DNA of 64,000 bases from Halichoerus grypus (GCF_964656455.1 NC_135717.1:151207793-151271792); one strand, 5' to 3'; positions 10,690 to 21,334 are shown, numbered from the stretch's first letter. The notes: generated by a model not told the origin, from the letters alone. Translations and numbers: made by a program.

Positions 10690-11325
10690 TACTTATGACC
10701 TAGTCTTGCAAAAAATATGGAACCAGAATCTGATAAAATTTCTAGCTCTAACTGTAAATTTATAGGAAGTGCAAAATACAAGATGATAAATATATTTGAG
10801 ATCACCTCAACAAATGGAATTGAGAAAATTCAGACTGTTAGAAAATCTTCAGGAAAAACAACCCCGTTTCTTTAACCAAGAAGTCCAAGAAAAAAATTAG
10901 AGAAGAGGGAACCTACAGATTTAAAGAGGCGTGAGAGACTCATCAAGCAATCACAGTGCAGGGATGGTGTTTGGATCTGGATTCAAACACACTTAAAAAA
11001 AAATTATATTGCAAGACAATTGGGAATCAGCGAACATCGTGTATTGCTTGCTGTTTGGAATTCTTGTTAATGTTTTCAGGGTGTGAGTGATAAAGATATT
11101 GTGGTTATTTTATTTTAAAGAATCTCTACCTCTTAGAGACACATCTGAAAGATACACAGAGGAGAGGACATGATGTCTGGGATTTGCTTCAAGATAATGG
11201 GGTGTAGTAGATGCTGACAAAAAAGACTGACTCTGAGTGGGTGAAGTACAATAAGCCTAGAGGTTCATTATACTGTTTGATCTTCTTGTGCACATATTTG
11301 AAATGTCTTATAGTAAAAGTGTGTG
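10690..11325 (+). mobile_element. L1M 3' UTR, sense (second element)
   Basis: Follows another known old L1 3' UTR in order: 'gtgtttggatctggattc', 'gacaattgggaatcag', 'aatgttttcagggtgtgag', 'atattgtggttatttta', 'gatgtctgggatttgcttc', 'gttcattatactgtttg', 'atttgaaatgtcttatagt'. The same 3' UTR occurs inverted at 26940-28690. Confidence 0.75.
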
Positions 11326-11344
11326 TAGCTTATGAATTTGCTGA

Positions 11345-11485
11345 ACCTGCTCAAGCTTCAGTTTTCAGTTATGAAACAGAAATAACAATATCTGTGGTAC
11401 AGATAATATCTCCTTATAGGTTTTTTTGAAAATTCAAATAGTGTATTTAAAGCTCCTGGCACAGAGTAGATAGGAGATCATTTTT
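11345..11485 (+). mobile_element. MIR fragment, sense
   Basis: 'cttcagttttcagttatgaaac', 'agataatatctccttatagg' and 'aaagctcctggcacagagtag' match the 3' half of a sense MIR. Confidence 0.55.
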
Positions 11486-11489
11486 AGGA

Positions 11490-12479
11490 ACTTGGTGTGA
11501 TCCATTTATTACCGAATTGATTGGTCTAAGCTTAATGGTGTTTCCGTACAGTGCCTGGAAGGGGACTTCCTCAACAGAGGAAGGCTGAGGAGTATGGGGA
11601 AGGGACACAGAGAGCTTCTGTCCTCAGGCGCCACCCTTTGGGGCACCACCAACAGGCTGATCGGAGTTGTGCTTTTTGAAATTTGCTGATCCCAGAACAC
11701 ATGTAGGTACCCTGGGTTTGCTAAATATTTGCTCAATCAGAGGCAACTCCAGGAGCAAGGAGAGACGGTGCGAGTCTATCACATCTCCTGAAGCTGTTCT
11801 ACATATCCTCAGGCAGTTTTCCTTTATGAAATACCCAAAGCATCCGATTATCTTCAAAACTAAATCGTTCTAAACCCACCAGTTTCCCCAACCCATCCCA
11901 ACTCTCCGTGATCGTTCTCTTTTTGCTTTGCATTCTTGTTCTGCATATCCTCATAAATCCCTATGAGACCAAAGTTTAAAGGAAAAAAACCCAGCAAAGT
12001 GACGCACAGGGGCCCCGTGGCCGGAAAAGATTAGATAGCACAGAGGCCCCGTCCGCTCTCAGAGATGATAAGACCCGAGGAGGAATTCTTCCGGTTAGTT
12101 TTCCAATGGCTGAGTTTTTTTGGCTCTTCGGGTCCTGCTGGAGACTTGAGTTTGTCAAGAGCTGACTCTGGACTTTCTCCAGCTCATGGCTGTGTGTCAA
12201 TTCATCTGATTTCTAATAAAGCCAATTCTTAGTTTTCTAACTTGCTTCCAATTCTTAAATGTAGCTCCAAAGAAAACAGAAAGTAATTAAAATGTCAACA
12301 CTTCCCTGACAAGGAACATAAACTCTCTTTGGATTTTCTTCCCGCTGCAAACACTGCTTTTCTCCAAGGCCCCAGCCCCGTGCAGCAACCAGCAGCCCAC
12401 CCACCGCAGAGCTGGTCGGTGGGCAAGGCACAGAAGTCCCCCTCTGTCCATTGCCTTGTTTGCAATTCTTCTTCTCCCT
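11490..12479. other. Repeat-poor stretch
   Basis: No transposon recognised. A patch at about 12000-12095 has seven CpG in under 100 bp, unusual for this window, but far too short for a CpG island. Overlapping short frames on both strands (11509-11873, 12255-12562) have no domain. Confidence 0.45.
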
Positions 12480-12770
12480 TGCCATTTTCCAAATGGAGAG
12501 ATCTTATAAATGAAGTACTTAAGGCTGTCTCTTATAATGGACTAATATCTACTCCACTGTAATATATCCAAATTTTATGCGATATGGAATAAGCTCCAGC
12601 AGCAATAAGCTATTTGATCTAACGTGAAGAAAGTAATGTGGAGCCTAACAGCTTATTATTCAGTGCAGTGCAATAAATTAACTGAGCACCATTTTGCATA
12701 ATGGGAGCCTGATTATTCCTCTTACCTTCATTTGGATTGGTTAGATGGATTATGACTCTCTTCAAAGTTA
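12480..12770. other. Repeat-free block, possible conserved element
   Basis: Continuous low-complexity-free, AT-rich sequence with no transposon hallmark and many TAAT/ATTA and GATA-like words ('agcttattattcag', 'ataaattaactgagc', 'ttgcataatggg', 'ctgattattcc'). It looks like a developmental enhancer in texture. This is pattern impression, not proof. Confidence 0.35.
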
Positions 12771-13261
12771 ATCAGGTTTATGGGAAACAACTTCTTTTTT
12801 AAATGTATTACATTAAAGGATGAAATAAGGGGGATGAAAACATGTGCCACCGCTTTGTGATTTTGTGTTTTGTAAGGTGAGTCCTTCCAAAGAGATTTTC
12901 TTACTAAGAGGAAAATTTTGTGACTATTGGTCCAAGAAGGGTCTTCTTGGAGATTTTCAATTTGGGAGAAACAAATGTTCATCCCCCATCCCAACCTTTC
13001 CCACTTTCTTCCTGTATATCCCTGCCATTTCCTTGACTTGACTTTGAAAAGTACTTTCAGTAAAACCCTTGATTCCTTCTTTCCAGAATCTCCCTGACCC
13101 TAGCATCTCCCCTCTGCATGCCCAATACTTAACACTTTGATGCACATATCAGGCTGACCAACACTGTTGGTCAGGGAGTCCAGAGGCTCCATCTGGGGCC
13201 ATGGCCCCACCTACCACCAAAGAACTCCAGAATGCCTCAAAATGTATCAAAACACACGCCA
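12771..13261. other. No recognised feature
   Basis: Unique-looking sequence. It contains gtaaggtgagtcc near 12875, which resembles a 5' splice site, but no exon-like open frame leads into it. Confidence 0.4.
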
Positions 13262-13476
13262 GGGGTGTCTGGGAGGCTGTTGATTAAGCATCTGCCTTTG
13301 GCTCAGGTCATAATCTCGGGGTCCTGGGATGGAACTCTGCATTGGGCTCCCTGATCAGGAGGAAGCCTGCTTCTCACTCTGCCCTTCCCCTCCCCTCTGC
13401 CCCTCCTCCTCTCCCTCCCGCTCCCCCTGCTCATGCTTGTGCTCTCTCTCGCTCTCTCTCAAAAAAAAAAAAAAAA
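13262..13476 (+). mobile_element. CanSINE, diverged, sense
   Basis: aggggtgtctgggaggctg head has lost several bases relative to consensus (gattaagcatctgcc), 'ggggtcctggg' body, long C/T tract and a pure 16-A tail. Divergence and the absence of a convincing target duplication suggest an older CanSINE than its neighbours. Confidence 0.93.
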
Positions 13477-13514
13477 GACAAGCCAATGATATTGGCTGCC
13501 ACAAATCATCACAA

Positions 13515-13712
13515 CCATCATTTTTGAGAACTATGCATGAATCAAGCATCTCTTTGATATTTATAGCAACTCTATAAAATAGGTATCACCTTCCAAATTA
13601 AAAAGTGGAAACTGAGTCTGATTGAGATTAAATAACTTACCAAATTTGCATAGCAAGTGAAGGCATTAAATCTGGAGGACTTCAAAATCTGTGTGACATG
13701 TTACATCATCTG
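13515..13712 (-). mobile_element. MIR SINE, antisense
   Basis: 'tttatagcaactctataaaatagg', 'aagtggaaactgagtctg', 'attaaataacttacc' and 'gaaggcattaaatctggagg' are in antisense MIR order. Confidence 0.7.
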
Positions 13713-13869
13713 CTAAAAAAAAGTGTCCGCAAATAGTATCTCTACATTTCTACATTACTGTCAAGGAAAAAACAACTCAAAAGTAGGTGCTGTATTAGCA
13801 AGGAGGCTGAAACTTCATAATCATGTAGATGGAGTTATTTTTACAGTACTTAAAATAAGACACATACAT

Positions 13870-13965
13870 GGTCTCTCTATTCTGCTTTTTACAGAGCCAT
13901 TTGCATTTCTTTTCTGAATTATAAACTGCTTGAGGCCAGGACATTTATTTTCTAAATAACAGGGC
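13870..13965 (+). mobile_element. L2 3' fragment, sense (weak)
   Basis: 'tataaactgcttgaggccaggacatttattttc' resembles the L2 phrase for 'agactgtgagctccttgagggcaggg'. Only one landmark, so tentative. Confidence 0.4.
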
Positions 13966-13967
13966 AT

Positions 13968-14165
13968 CAGTGTGATATGGTGTTTGAGTTAGAAAACCCT
14001 AGGTTTCAATTTTGGCTCTACTTACTGCTAGCTGTATAGTGAGTTCCAGTGTGTTTAACTCAAAAATAGGTAAATATACTACACAGAGTTGTTGGAAAGT
14101 TTAAGTGAAATAAATTGTATAAATACATAGCACAGGGATTGTAATCAATAAATTCTAGTTCGCTC
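13968..14165 (+). mobile_element. MIR SINE, sense
   Basis: 'gtgtgatatggtgtttgagttag', 'cctaggtttcaattttggctct', 'tagctgtatagtgag', 'gagttgttggaaag' and 'aatcaataaattctagt' follow the MIR head-to-tail order. Confidence 0.7.
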
Positions 14166-14904
14166 TCTCTCCTTATTCACCCCACCCTTAATATCTAAAC
14201 GTTGGTTTTCCATGCATGGAGATATTCCATGGAAATGTCAATGGGACACAAAAGTGTTGAGAGGGAAAGATACCCCAATTGAAATCTTCCTCTTGCATTA
14301 TTTTCTCTTACAATTATTCATTGACTCGCGTTTACCCATCTCACCGAGATCAGATTTTTCAAAGATGATTTTAATTCTAAAACTTGGAGTAATGAAGTAA
14401 ATAAAGGTACCTGGCATTCATATCTACATCTCCTTTCCTCTAATCTCTCCTTCTTCAATGCTTCACTTCTCCCCAGGTTGGGACAGTAAGTGCTGTTGAT
14501 GGCATGAGAAAAGTTTGGATCATGATCAAGGAAGGACTTATAATTGTCAACTTTTATCTCCTCACTTCTCTGACATGAAACTTTCAGTTGGGAGGGGGGC
14601 GAGCTCTGTAAAATAGCAAGGATGAATCTTAAATTTTTCAAAAATGCAAGGAGAAATGGAGGGGAGCATAAGAAAAAAAATTACACGCTAAAGCTTTGTT
14701 AGGTTATAAGTGGTGTCAAGCTTTAAAGATATATAAGGAGGGGTTATTTTTCTTTGGAAATGGTTTCACCTTGTTGAGGTTTGAATACAATGTTTGATAA
14801 CAAAAATATTGCTTTAATGAGTGACGATTTATTTCATCTTTGGTTTGTGACATCTTTTCCCCTGGAGAGCTCAGAGAATTTGATACATTTCTTCGAGTTA
14901 TAAT
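14166..14904. other. No recognised feature
   Basis: AT-rich unique-looking sequence. The 107-codon antisense frame at 14318-14641 has no domain. A purine-rich AAAATTAC patch near 14680 is unremarkable. Confidence 0.45.
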
Positions 14905-15015
14905 AGGAACATTATTTGACAGAATTTAAGTTGATAAAATGACAGCCCAGAGGAGTTAAGTGAAATACACAAGATCACACAGCAAATTAATGACAGAAAT
15001 TCAATAATTTGTAAT
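14905..15015 (-). mobile_element. MIR fragment, antisense
   Basis: 'aatgacagcccagagg', 'agttaagtgaaatacacaag' and 'atcacacagcaaattaatgac' correspond to the antisense centre of MIR. Confidence 0.6.
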
Positions 15016-15019
15016 GGAG

Positions 15020-15349
15020 AGAGTAGGGAAACTTTACAATGAAATATCAGTAGATAGTAAGTAGAACAGCATGCTTGAGGACAGGAACTTTGCTGTTGTT
15101 TTCTTCTCCTGACCCTAAAGGAATACACTATCTAATTGGAAGTGGAGGGAATTGGGGCATATATAAGATAGTACTCTGCCCAGAAAGCTGGGAAGCAGTA
15201 CTTAAGGTGAGCCTTGCAGAACGAGCAAGACCTCCCAAGGTCAACACCGTGGAGTCAGAGTGGGGAGGGAGGGCATTCCAGGCAAACAGGATAGCTATGC
15301 AGTAGCTCAAAAACATGCCTGGAGATGAATTTTGTTGTGAAGATGAAGG
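15020..15349 (-). mobile_element. L2-like remnant, antisense
   Basis: 'gtgagccttgcagaacgagc' and 'gggagggagggcattccaggc' resemble the antisense L2 phrase found beside its 3' end. Heavily diverged. The 85-codon antisense frame 15128-15385 is a by-product. Confidence 0.45.
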
Positions 15350-15683
15350 GGCGCTGAAGATGGATGTTTCTGTCTCCAGATTCATATTGAAACCTCATCT
15401 CCATTATGATGGTATCTGGAAGTGGGGAAATTGGGAGGGGATTAGGTCCTTAGTGCCCTAATAAAAAAGACCCCAGAGAGCTCCCTCACCTCTTCCACCA
15501 TGTGAGGAAGCAGCAAGAAGACAACCAGATATCTATGAACCAGGAAGAGGACCCCACCCAGTCATGCTGGTGCCTTGATCTTGGACTTCCCAGCCTCCAG
15601 GATTGGGGGAAGTAAATTTCTGTTGTTTATAGGCCAGCCAGTCCGTGTTATTTTGTCACTGTAGCCCAAATGGACTGATACAA
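15350..15683 (+). mobile_element. MLT1-type (ERVL-MaLR) LTR, sense
   Basis: Well-preserved MLT1 landmarks: 'attcatattgaaacctc', 'gggattaggtccttagtg', 'agaccccagagagctcc', 'catgtgaggaagcagc', 'ccttgatcttggacttccc', 'agcctccaggattgg', 'aaatttctgttgtttata', ending 'atggactgatac'. Solo LTR sitting inside L2-like sequence. Confidence 0.85.
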
Positions 15684-15689
15684 GGGGGT

Positions 15690-16480
15690 AGACACTAGAT
15701 CCTGATCAGGTTTGCCTTGGAAAGATGAAAATGGTGAGAGTAAAGGATGGAGCTAAAGCTGAGAATAGAGAGACCAATTAGGGAGCTCTTATAGTCATCA
15801 AGGGGCTGGGGGCGGCGGGGGTGGGGTGGGGTGGGGAGAGAGTCCGTATTGTAAAACTCACTCAGCTGAGTGCAGCAATGTGAATTCTGGGTGGCTGGCC
15901 AGGATCACTAATCAGAGATTTCCCTCACCCTTGCACATCACACTCTCACCGCATTTCAATCACATTCACATCTCAGCATATTGCAGAGTATGTTATATAC
16001 CTTGGGGATTAATCTATATGACAAATCCGTAGAAGCCGTTGTTAAAAGGAAAATAAAACTGAGGACAAGATCCTGAAGGACACCAATTTATAAAGGGATG
16101 AAGAGAAGAGAAACCCATGAGGGCTACTTAGAAGGAATAGTCAAAAAGGAAGAAGGGAATCTAAGAGATAGAAGTCAAGAGAAGTATTGCAGACACAGGA
16201 AAAGGAAAGTCATAGGCACCAAATGTTGGGAGGCTGTCAAGTAAGAAAGGGCAAAGAGAAAAAGTCTATAAAAACAGGGATTATGGAGTCACTGGTGGAC
16301 GTTGAAAACAAGTGTGTGTGGAGTGAGAGTAGAGAGGCCCTATTACAAGTAAATTGGGGGAGCGTAGAGAGAGACAGCATGAATGGAGCACCTTTTAAAG
16401 AAGGTTAGCTATGAGAGGAGGAGAGGGAGAGGCTATGGTAAAGAGGCATGTAGAATAAAAGAAGGGACTTTTTTCACGTT
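15690..16480 (-). mobile_element. L2-like LINE remnant, antisense
   Basis: Purine-rich sequence with phrases recalled from antisense L2: 'gagaccaattagggagct', 'tcctgaaggacacc', 'gaatggagcacc', 'gagagtagagaggcc'. It resumes what precedes the MLT1 LTR, suggesting the LTR landed in it. Contains the G-quadruplex motif at 15802-15836. Family call is tentative. Confidence 0.4.
15802..15836 (+). other. G-quadruplex motif, six G-runs
   Basis: Runs of 4, 5, 5, 4, 4 and 4 G. The last four runs are separated by single T loops (15817-15836), which is the loop length known to give very stable parallel quadruplexes. Predicted from sequence only. Confidence 0.85.
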
Positions 16481-16689
16481 ATTTCCTAAACAGTGGACAG
16501 CTCGCTTTGAACGTGTCTAAGTAATGAGGATAACAAGTCTAGGCAAAAGGATGTAATCAGGGAATGTTCTAACTAACAGAAATATAGATGCTAAAAGTGA
16601 ATGGTTCGGGCAGGGCAGGAGGTGGTTATCAGCAAGTTAGAGAAAGAGGAATCCCATCAAAATACAGCAAGGACAACCCTAGTTTCTGG

Positions 16690-16855
16690 TGATAATAGAT
16701 AGCATAGCGCAAGTGGAAATTTCTTCTTAAGCACCAGACACATCCAACGTCCAATCCCAGCTCTATCTGTTAGGAGCAGTGTCCCCCTTGAACAGCACTT
16801 CCCCTTTCTAGACTCAGTTTCCCCATCCATAATCATGACAAATATACCCACCTCC
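16690..16855 (+). mobile_element. MIR SINE, sense
   Basis: 'gatagcatagcgcaag', 'caatcccagctctatctg', 'tttctagactcagtttcccc' and 'atccataatcatgac' match a sense MIR. Confidence 0.65.
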
Positions 16856-16874
16856 ACGAGCAAGGCAAGGGTTC

Positions 16875-17095
16875 AATCTCACTGCTCTCTATTTTCCAGC
16901 TTTATTTTTCTCCTTCATATTTGTATCTTTCTATGTCTCTCATTTATGATCTATCCCTCCTATGAAAACGCAGACCAGACAAGAGTAGGGATTTTTTCCT
17001 ATTTTGTTCAATATCATATCCTCAGCAGTGTGGTGGCTGGCACACAGTAGGTTCTCAATAAATAATTGTTGAGTGAAGAAATGAATGGATGATTA
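16875..17095 (+). mobile_element. L2 LINE 3' end, sense
   Basis: Clear sense L2 terminus: 'acaagagtagggattttttcc', 'tattttgttcaatatc', 'tcctcagcagtgtgg', 'tggctggcacacagtagg', 'ttctcaataaataattgttgag', 'gaaatgaatgg'. Confidence 0.85.
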
Positions 17096-17097
17096 GG

Positions 17098-17310
17098 ATG
17101 CTGCACTATTGATATTTGGAGGCAGATCATTGATTTGTTTGAGGAGGGAGGCTCCCCTGTGTTACTTGTAGGATGTTTAGCAGCATCCCCACCTCTACCC
17201 ATGAGGCGCCAAAAGCACCCCACACCCAGCTGCGACCAGCAAAAAAATGTCCAAACGTTGCCAAATATCCCCTGAGAGGCAAAATAACTCTGGGTCGAGA
17301 ACTTCTGCTT
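17098..17310 (-). mobile_element. MER20 (hAT-Charlie MITE), antisense
   Basis: 'cactattgatatttgg', 'gtaggatgtttagcagcatcc', 'cacctctacccatgagg', 'aaaatgtccaaacgttgcc', 'aaatatcccctgagagg' and 'gtcgagaacttctg' give nearly the full MER20 length. MER20 copies are reported as regulatory elements in uterine stromal cells of placental mammals. Whether this copy is active is unknown. Confidence 0.85.
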
Positions 17311-18033
17311 CGGGAGAAAGAGCTAAAAATCGTAGTTTTTAGTATCATTCGTTATAATGGAGGAAGAAATTAAAAATGCAAGTAACACTTGGTCACCAAA
17401 TTCTCCCACAACCTGCTTGATTTGAGGTGGAGAAAATTACTGCTGTTGAGGGGCTGTTGGCCTCACAGCGCACCAACATTTTCCTTATGATTTTGCCAAG
17501 AAACATGTTTACAAGAAAACAGTTCATAAATCAAGAAGATGCCTGCTGAGTCTCTCGTCCGTTAGTTGTATGTGAGAGATTTTCTTCCTTGTGACCTGTC
17601 TGTGCAAACAATAATAACTCAGATAACGACCCCTACCCCTTGAGTCTGGTACCATCAGAACTAATAATGTAGGACACGCGAACTTTAAAGAAAACGATGT
17701 CTCCACCTCCACGTTCTAATTAATAAAGGATTATAAAAAAGCAGAAGATACAGCTGCAGTTTTTCTCTTCAGGATTACCTTCTCTTTGGTTTTCCATTTT
17801 TTATCACCCCATTTCTTTGCTTTGAATAGAAATCAACTGTCTTGTATTAAAATGGCTAAAATGACCTTTCAGAAACACGAGGATCTCATAAAGTGGGAAA
17901 TGTTTTGAAAATTGCTATTGGGAACATGAAAAATAAAGCCTCAACAAGACCCAGCAACAACCTGGCCCCAGGTTCTCCACCAGAACCCCGACACCGTGAA
18001 CCAGGGAGCAGACGAACAGAGAGAGCTCGTGGT
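17311..18033. other. Repeat-poor stretch
   Basis: No transposon motif. 17440-17760 is repeat-free with mixed AT content ('ttctaattaataaagg', 'aataataactcagataacg') and could hold a conserved element. The 128-codon antisense frame 17941-18327 crosses the following MITE and shows no domain. Confidence 0.4.
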
Positions 18034-18165
18034 TAGGGCCACCCTATGTCTGGCTTTGCCTGGAACATCCCAGGTTATGCCTATTGTCCCTGGATAGCCC
18101 TTACGAGCAGCCTCTTTCACTTTCAAAATGTCCGGGATTGGACAATGAAGTATATGGTCGTCTTT
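18034..18165. mobile_element. Short palindromic MITE remnant
   Basis: Starts tagggccaccctat and ends atatggtcgtct, which are roughly complementary termini of a recalled short DNA-transposon family ('ggtcaccctat' ends). The inside carries 'aaaatgtccgggattgg'. Family name not certain. Confidence 0.5.
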
Positions 18166-18977
18166 CTCAGAGTTAAGTAGCATCTGACGGGTCCCACAAA
18201 GGAAAGGCGAAGATTGAAAACTGGCTGTCTGCTTTCCTATCCGTGTGCCCTGAGCACGCCTCAGACTTCTCTCAGCCCTCTGGCAGGCCTGGCTACTGGG
18301 ATAGTATTTTCTATAGCCCCAACTCAAAAATAAACAATCTGTGAGTCAATAAATGAGTCAGCCGTCCACCTAGCTTATTGATCTACATATCGTTTATCTC
18401 TCAGTTTCCAGGAAAAGTGAAATGGTAATGAGGTTATCATGTCACAAAGTCTGGCTTGCCCAGGTTTTCCAGAAGGCATTTAGGTTCAGAGAGGCCCAGT
18501 GGAAAGAGAGTTGACTCATCTGTCAGCCTGGCCTCGGATTCCCAGGCCTGCTCAAAGGGCCCTGGACTGCAAAATGCTGGCCAGAAGAGACCCTTGATGA
18601 GAGCCTCCTTGCGCCATAGCCCAGCACCCCCCCAGAGGAGGGTAGGGGTGGTATCTAGACATAGCCACCCAGCCAAGAATGTCCTACCTTGGTACTAGTA
18701 AGATAAGCCTTTCTTTCTCAGCACCAAGAACTCAGCTTCAAAGATTATGAAAGGGTGAGGGTTTAGCAACAGAAGCACATGCCCATCAGATCGGGAGTCC
18801 TAGGAGTCAGCCTTACAGCAGGGCCTGGCTCCAAAGCCAAGCTGAGGAGGAGGGGAACGAGAACCCAGCAACAGCTGAGAGACAGCCTGAGAGATCAGAC
18901 AGTCTCTGCGGGATGGGCTCTGAGCCCTTCCATGACTAACAGGCCTGCTCACCCCAGCCTCCTCTCACGGTGATCCC
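18166..18977. other. No recognised feature
   Basis: Unique-looking sequence of moderate GC. Antisense and sense 79-80-codon frames at 18437-18698 mirror each other and lack domains. Confidence 0.45.
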
Positions 18978-19355
18978 TTCACATTCCAGAACGAACTGCT
19001 CTGTTCCCAGAATGCGTCAGAGTTCCCCTCCTCTCAATGCTTTTACATATACTCCAAGCTCTAATCCGCATTTTGTGTATCCCTCTGGTCTCAGAAATCA
19101 CAGATGTGATTTCCTCCAAAGAACCCTCCTTGAACCCCCAAATTGGAATTCAGGGGTCCCTCTTAAACATCCACTCTGTATTTCCCACTGTCAGTGGGCT
19201 CATCCCACTTGGTTATAATTGTCTGTTTACTTATCTATAACCTCTCCTAATTATAACCCCTTTGATGTTAAGAACTGTCTTGTTCTTTGCTTCCCATTCT
19301 CCCCCCCCAACCATAGCAGATACTCAAAGAACGTATTTTGAATGAATGAATGACC
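18978..19355 (+). mobile_element. L2 LINE 3' end, sense
   Basis: 'cccctcctctcaatgcttttac', 'tttcctccaaagaaccctccttga', 'tataattgtctgtttac', 'gatgttaagaactgtcttg' and 'gtattttgaatgaatgaatg' are the ordered L2 3' phrases. Confidence 0.8.
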
Positions 19356-19464
19356 AGTTTCACTTTGGTGGCAGGGACTGTGGGGGATAATGGCATGAAA
19401 AATGGCTCCTGAGAATTAAATAAGTAAGCACTTACTCCAAAAATGTGTTATGGGGAGCGTCCAA

Positions 19465-19750
19465 TATTTTGTCATTATTTATAAATTGCCCACCATGGAC
19501 CAGACATTTTGCTTGCAATGTTATTGTGAGGATTACATTGGATAATGCACATATTTGATGTTTAATAAATAGCTTATATAGTAAGTTATATAACTTAAGC
19601 CTCACTACAACCCCGTAATGTAAGTAATAACACCTGAGGGAAAGGAGACTCAGAGAGGTTAAAGTGCCTTGACAGAAAGTGGTTAAGTCAAAATGCTAAG
19701 TAATACCTGCCTGCCTCTAAAATCCAAGCTTTTTTCACTATAGCTTATCA
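19465..19750 (-). mobile_element. MIR, antisense, with an opposed MIR piece
   Basis: Antisense MIR phrases flank ('cccaccatggaccagacattttgc' on the left; 'actacaaccccgtaatg' and 'gagactcagagaggtt' on the right). Between them, about 19516-19575, 'attgtgaggattacattgg' and 'gtttaataaatag' read as the sense MIR 3' part, implying MIR inserted into or inverted within MIR. Confidence 0.55.
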
Positions 19751-19762
19751 CTTCTCTGAAAC

Positions 19763-19872
19763 AGAAGGAAGGAAGGAAGGAAGGAAGGAAGGAAGGGAGG
19801 AGAGGAATGGGGAGGGAGGGGAGGGAGGAATGGAGAGAGGGAGGGAGAAATTAAAAAGGAAGAAAGGAAGGG
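19763..19872 (+). repeat. (GGAA)n array, degenerate at right
   Basis: About eight perfect ggaa units to 19795, then ggga/gagg variants. GGAA is the ETS-family core binding word. Confidence 0.92.
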
Positions 19873-20610
19873 GGCTTGATATGATTTTTCTTTTAACCCT
19901 ACATAACCTTAATCTTTGCACGATTCTTCAAACGAGTATCATTGCATTGCTTTTCATAGAGCGTCCAAGCTCCAACTGTTACAGGTATGATTGATGAAGG
20001 AAAATTACAAAAATGATCCACATCTCTGATCTAACTGAGCTGTGGCATTGCTGAGACATAACGAGCATGTAGAGGCTGAAGCCCTGTCCACTGGCTCTTC
20101 TTGCCGGTGTCCTCAGCAGGAGCATCCAGCAGCTGTTGGCTTCATCCTGACTCTGGCCTTGCTCCGGCTTGCTGGAGTGAGCCACACTGCCCCTGCAGAA
20201 GATGATGAGGCAGAATGCTTAGCCAAGTATTTTGGCAAATTGAAGTTACGGGTCTACTATGAAGAGTCATAGAAGTTTGCATGGAGGTAGGGAAGGAGGC
20301 ATCATCAATGAGCTTGGTTTGCAAACAGACAACAAGCAGAAAAAATAAATAGCATCCAAACACTGTCTAACACTTAGTGGCTGTGGAAATGTATCAAGCC
20401 AGATCAACACCATCTCTACTCTCCAAAAGAAGGAAGCCAATAACTAAGAAAATGCTTCCCCATCAGTGATATAATCCAGAGAATTCAGAAAGACTATACG
20501 TGAGTCTCGTGTTTTCTTTATGGACGCTTCCTTGGACGAGTGTAAGATGATATATGGCATCTGATACAGAACCATCCTGGCCAGACTACTGAAACATATT
20601 TCTCCCTTCA
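19873..20610. other. No recognised feature
   Basis: Unique-looking sequence. A 76-codon frame at 20042-20272 has reasonable amino-acid balance but no domain, Kozak support or splice context and overlaps an equally long antisense frame. Not called as a gene. Confidence 0.45.
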
Positions 20611-20614
20611 AAGA

Positions 20615-20740
20615 ATAGATACTAGGTGCCAGGCACTACATGAAATTCTAGGATTACACCATGAACCAAATGTTTGGCAATGATCTCTGCCCTCATGGAC
20701 TGTATAGTCTAGTGTGAAAACAGATCATCAAATAATCACA
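20615..20740 (-). mobile_element. L2 LINE 3' fragment, antisense
   Basis: 'actaggtgccaggcactac', 'aggattacaccatgaacc', 'ctctgccctcatggactg', 'atagtctagtgtgaaaacag' are characteristic antisense L2. Confidence 0.75.
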
Positions 20741-20759
20741 GAAAATATAGCTGAGTATA

Positions 20760-20959
20760 GGGGCGCCTGGGTGGCTCAGTCGGTTAAGCGTCTGCCTTCG
20801 GGTCAGGTCATGATCTCAGGGTCCTGGGATCGGGCCGTGTTGGGCTCCCTGCTCAGTGGGGAATCTGCTTCTTCCTCTCCCTCTGCCCCTCCTCCTGCTT
20901 GTGCTCTCTCTGTCAAATAAATAAATAAAATCTTAAAAAAAAAAAAAAAGAAAGAAAAA
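20760..20959 (+). mobile_element. CanSINE, full length, sense
   Basis: ggggcgcctgggtggctcag head with intact promoter boxes, slightly shortened middle (gatcgggccgtgttgggctcc), and an A-rich tail with gaaag units. Imperfect 19-bp target duplication at 20741-20759 and 20960-20978 (gaaaatatagctgagtata versus gaaaatacaggtaagtata). Confidence 0.97.
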
Positions 20960-20978
20960 GAAAATACAGGTAAGTATA

Positions 20979-21334
20979 AACTCTAACATTCCTATCAGAG
21001 AAAATAAATTTTTTTTATTACATAATGAGCACATTTTAGGAAAGAGATCTAATTGAAATGTTGTCTATAATAAACACAAAGTTGCCAATAAGTTCCAAAA
21101 AATAAAGCCTCCTAGGTTAATGAAGAAAAAAAAATATTTCTAAATGTAGGTAGCGTCCTCTAAGGCAGGCAACTTTCTGGTGCATTTTTTTCCAAGAAAG
21201 TGATGTAGCAAATCATTTGGACATTGACGGCTACTATGTATAATCTATTTGCTTTGTGAGGATCAGTGAAGTAAGACTACACGTTTTATTTCAGAGAATT
21301 ATGAAACTTTCGAGTTGGGTGAGGTTTGAAATTA
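20979..21334. other. AT-rich, no recognised feature
   Basis: Short T and A runs only. No family motif. Confidence 0.4.

Noticed and set aside
12870..12890. Strong-looking 5' splice site (gtaaggtgagtcc)
   Set aside because: No open, conserved exon ends there; isolated donor-like words are common.
19763..19872. CRISPR-like direct repeats
   Set aside because: Contiguous GGAA microsatellite without spacers, in a mammalian genome.
20042..20272. 76-codon sense frame with a hydrophobic stretch, possible small protein
   Set aside because: Opposed by similar-length antisense frames and without start context or homologue I recognise.
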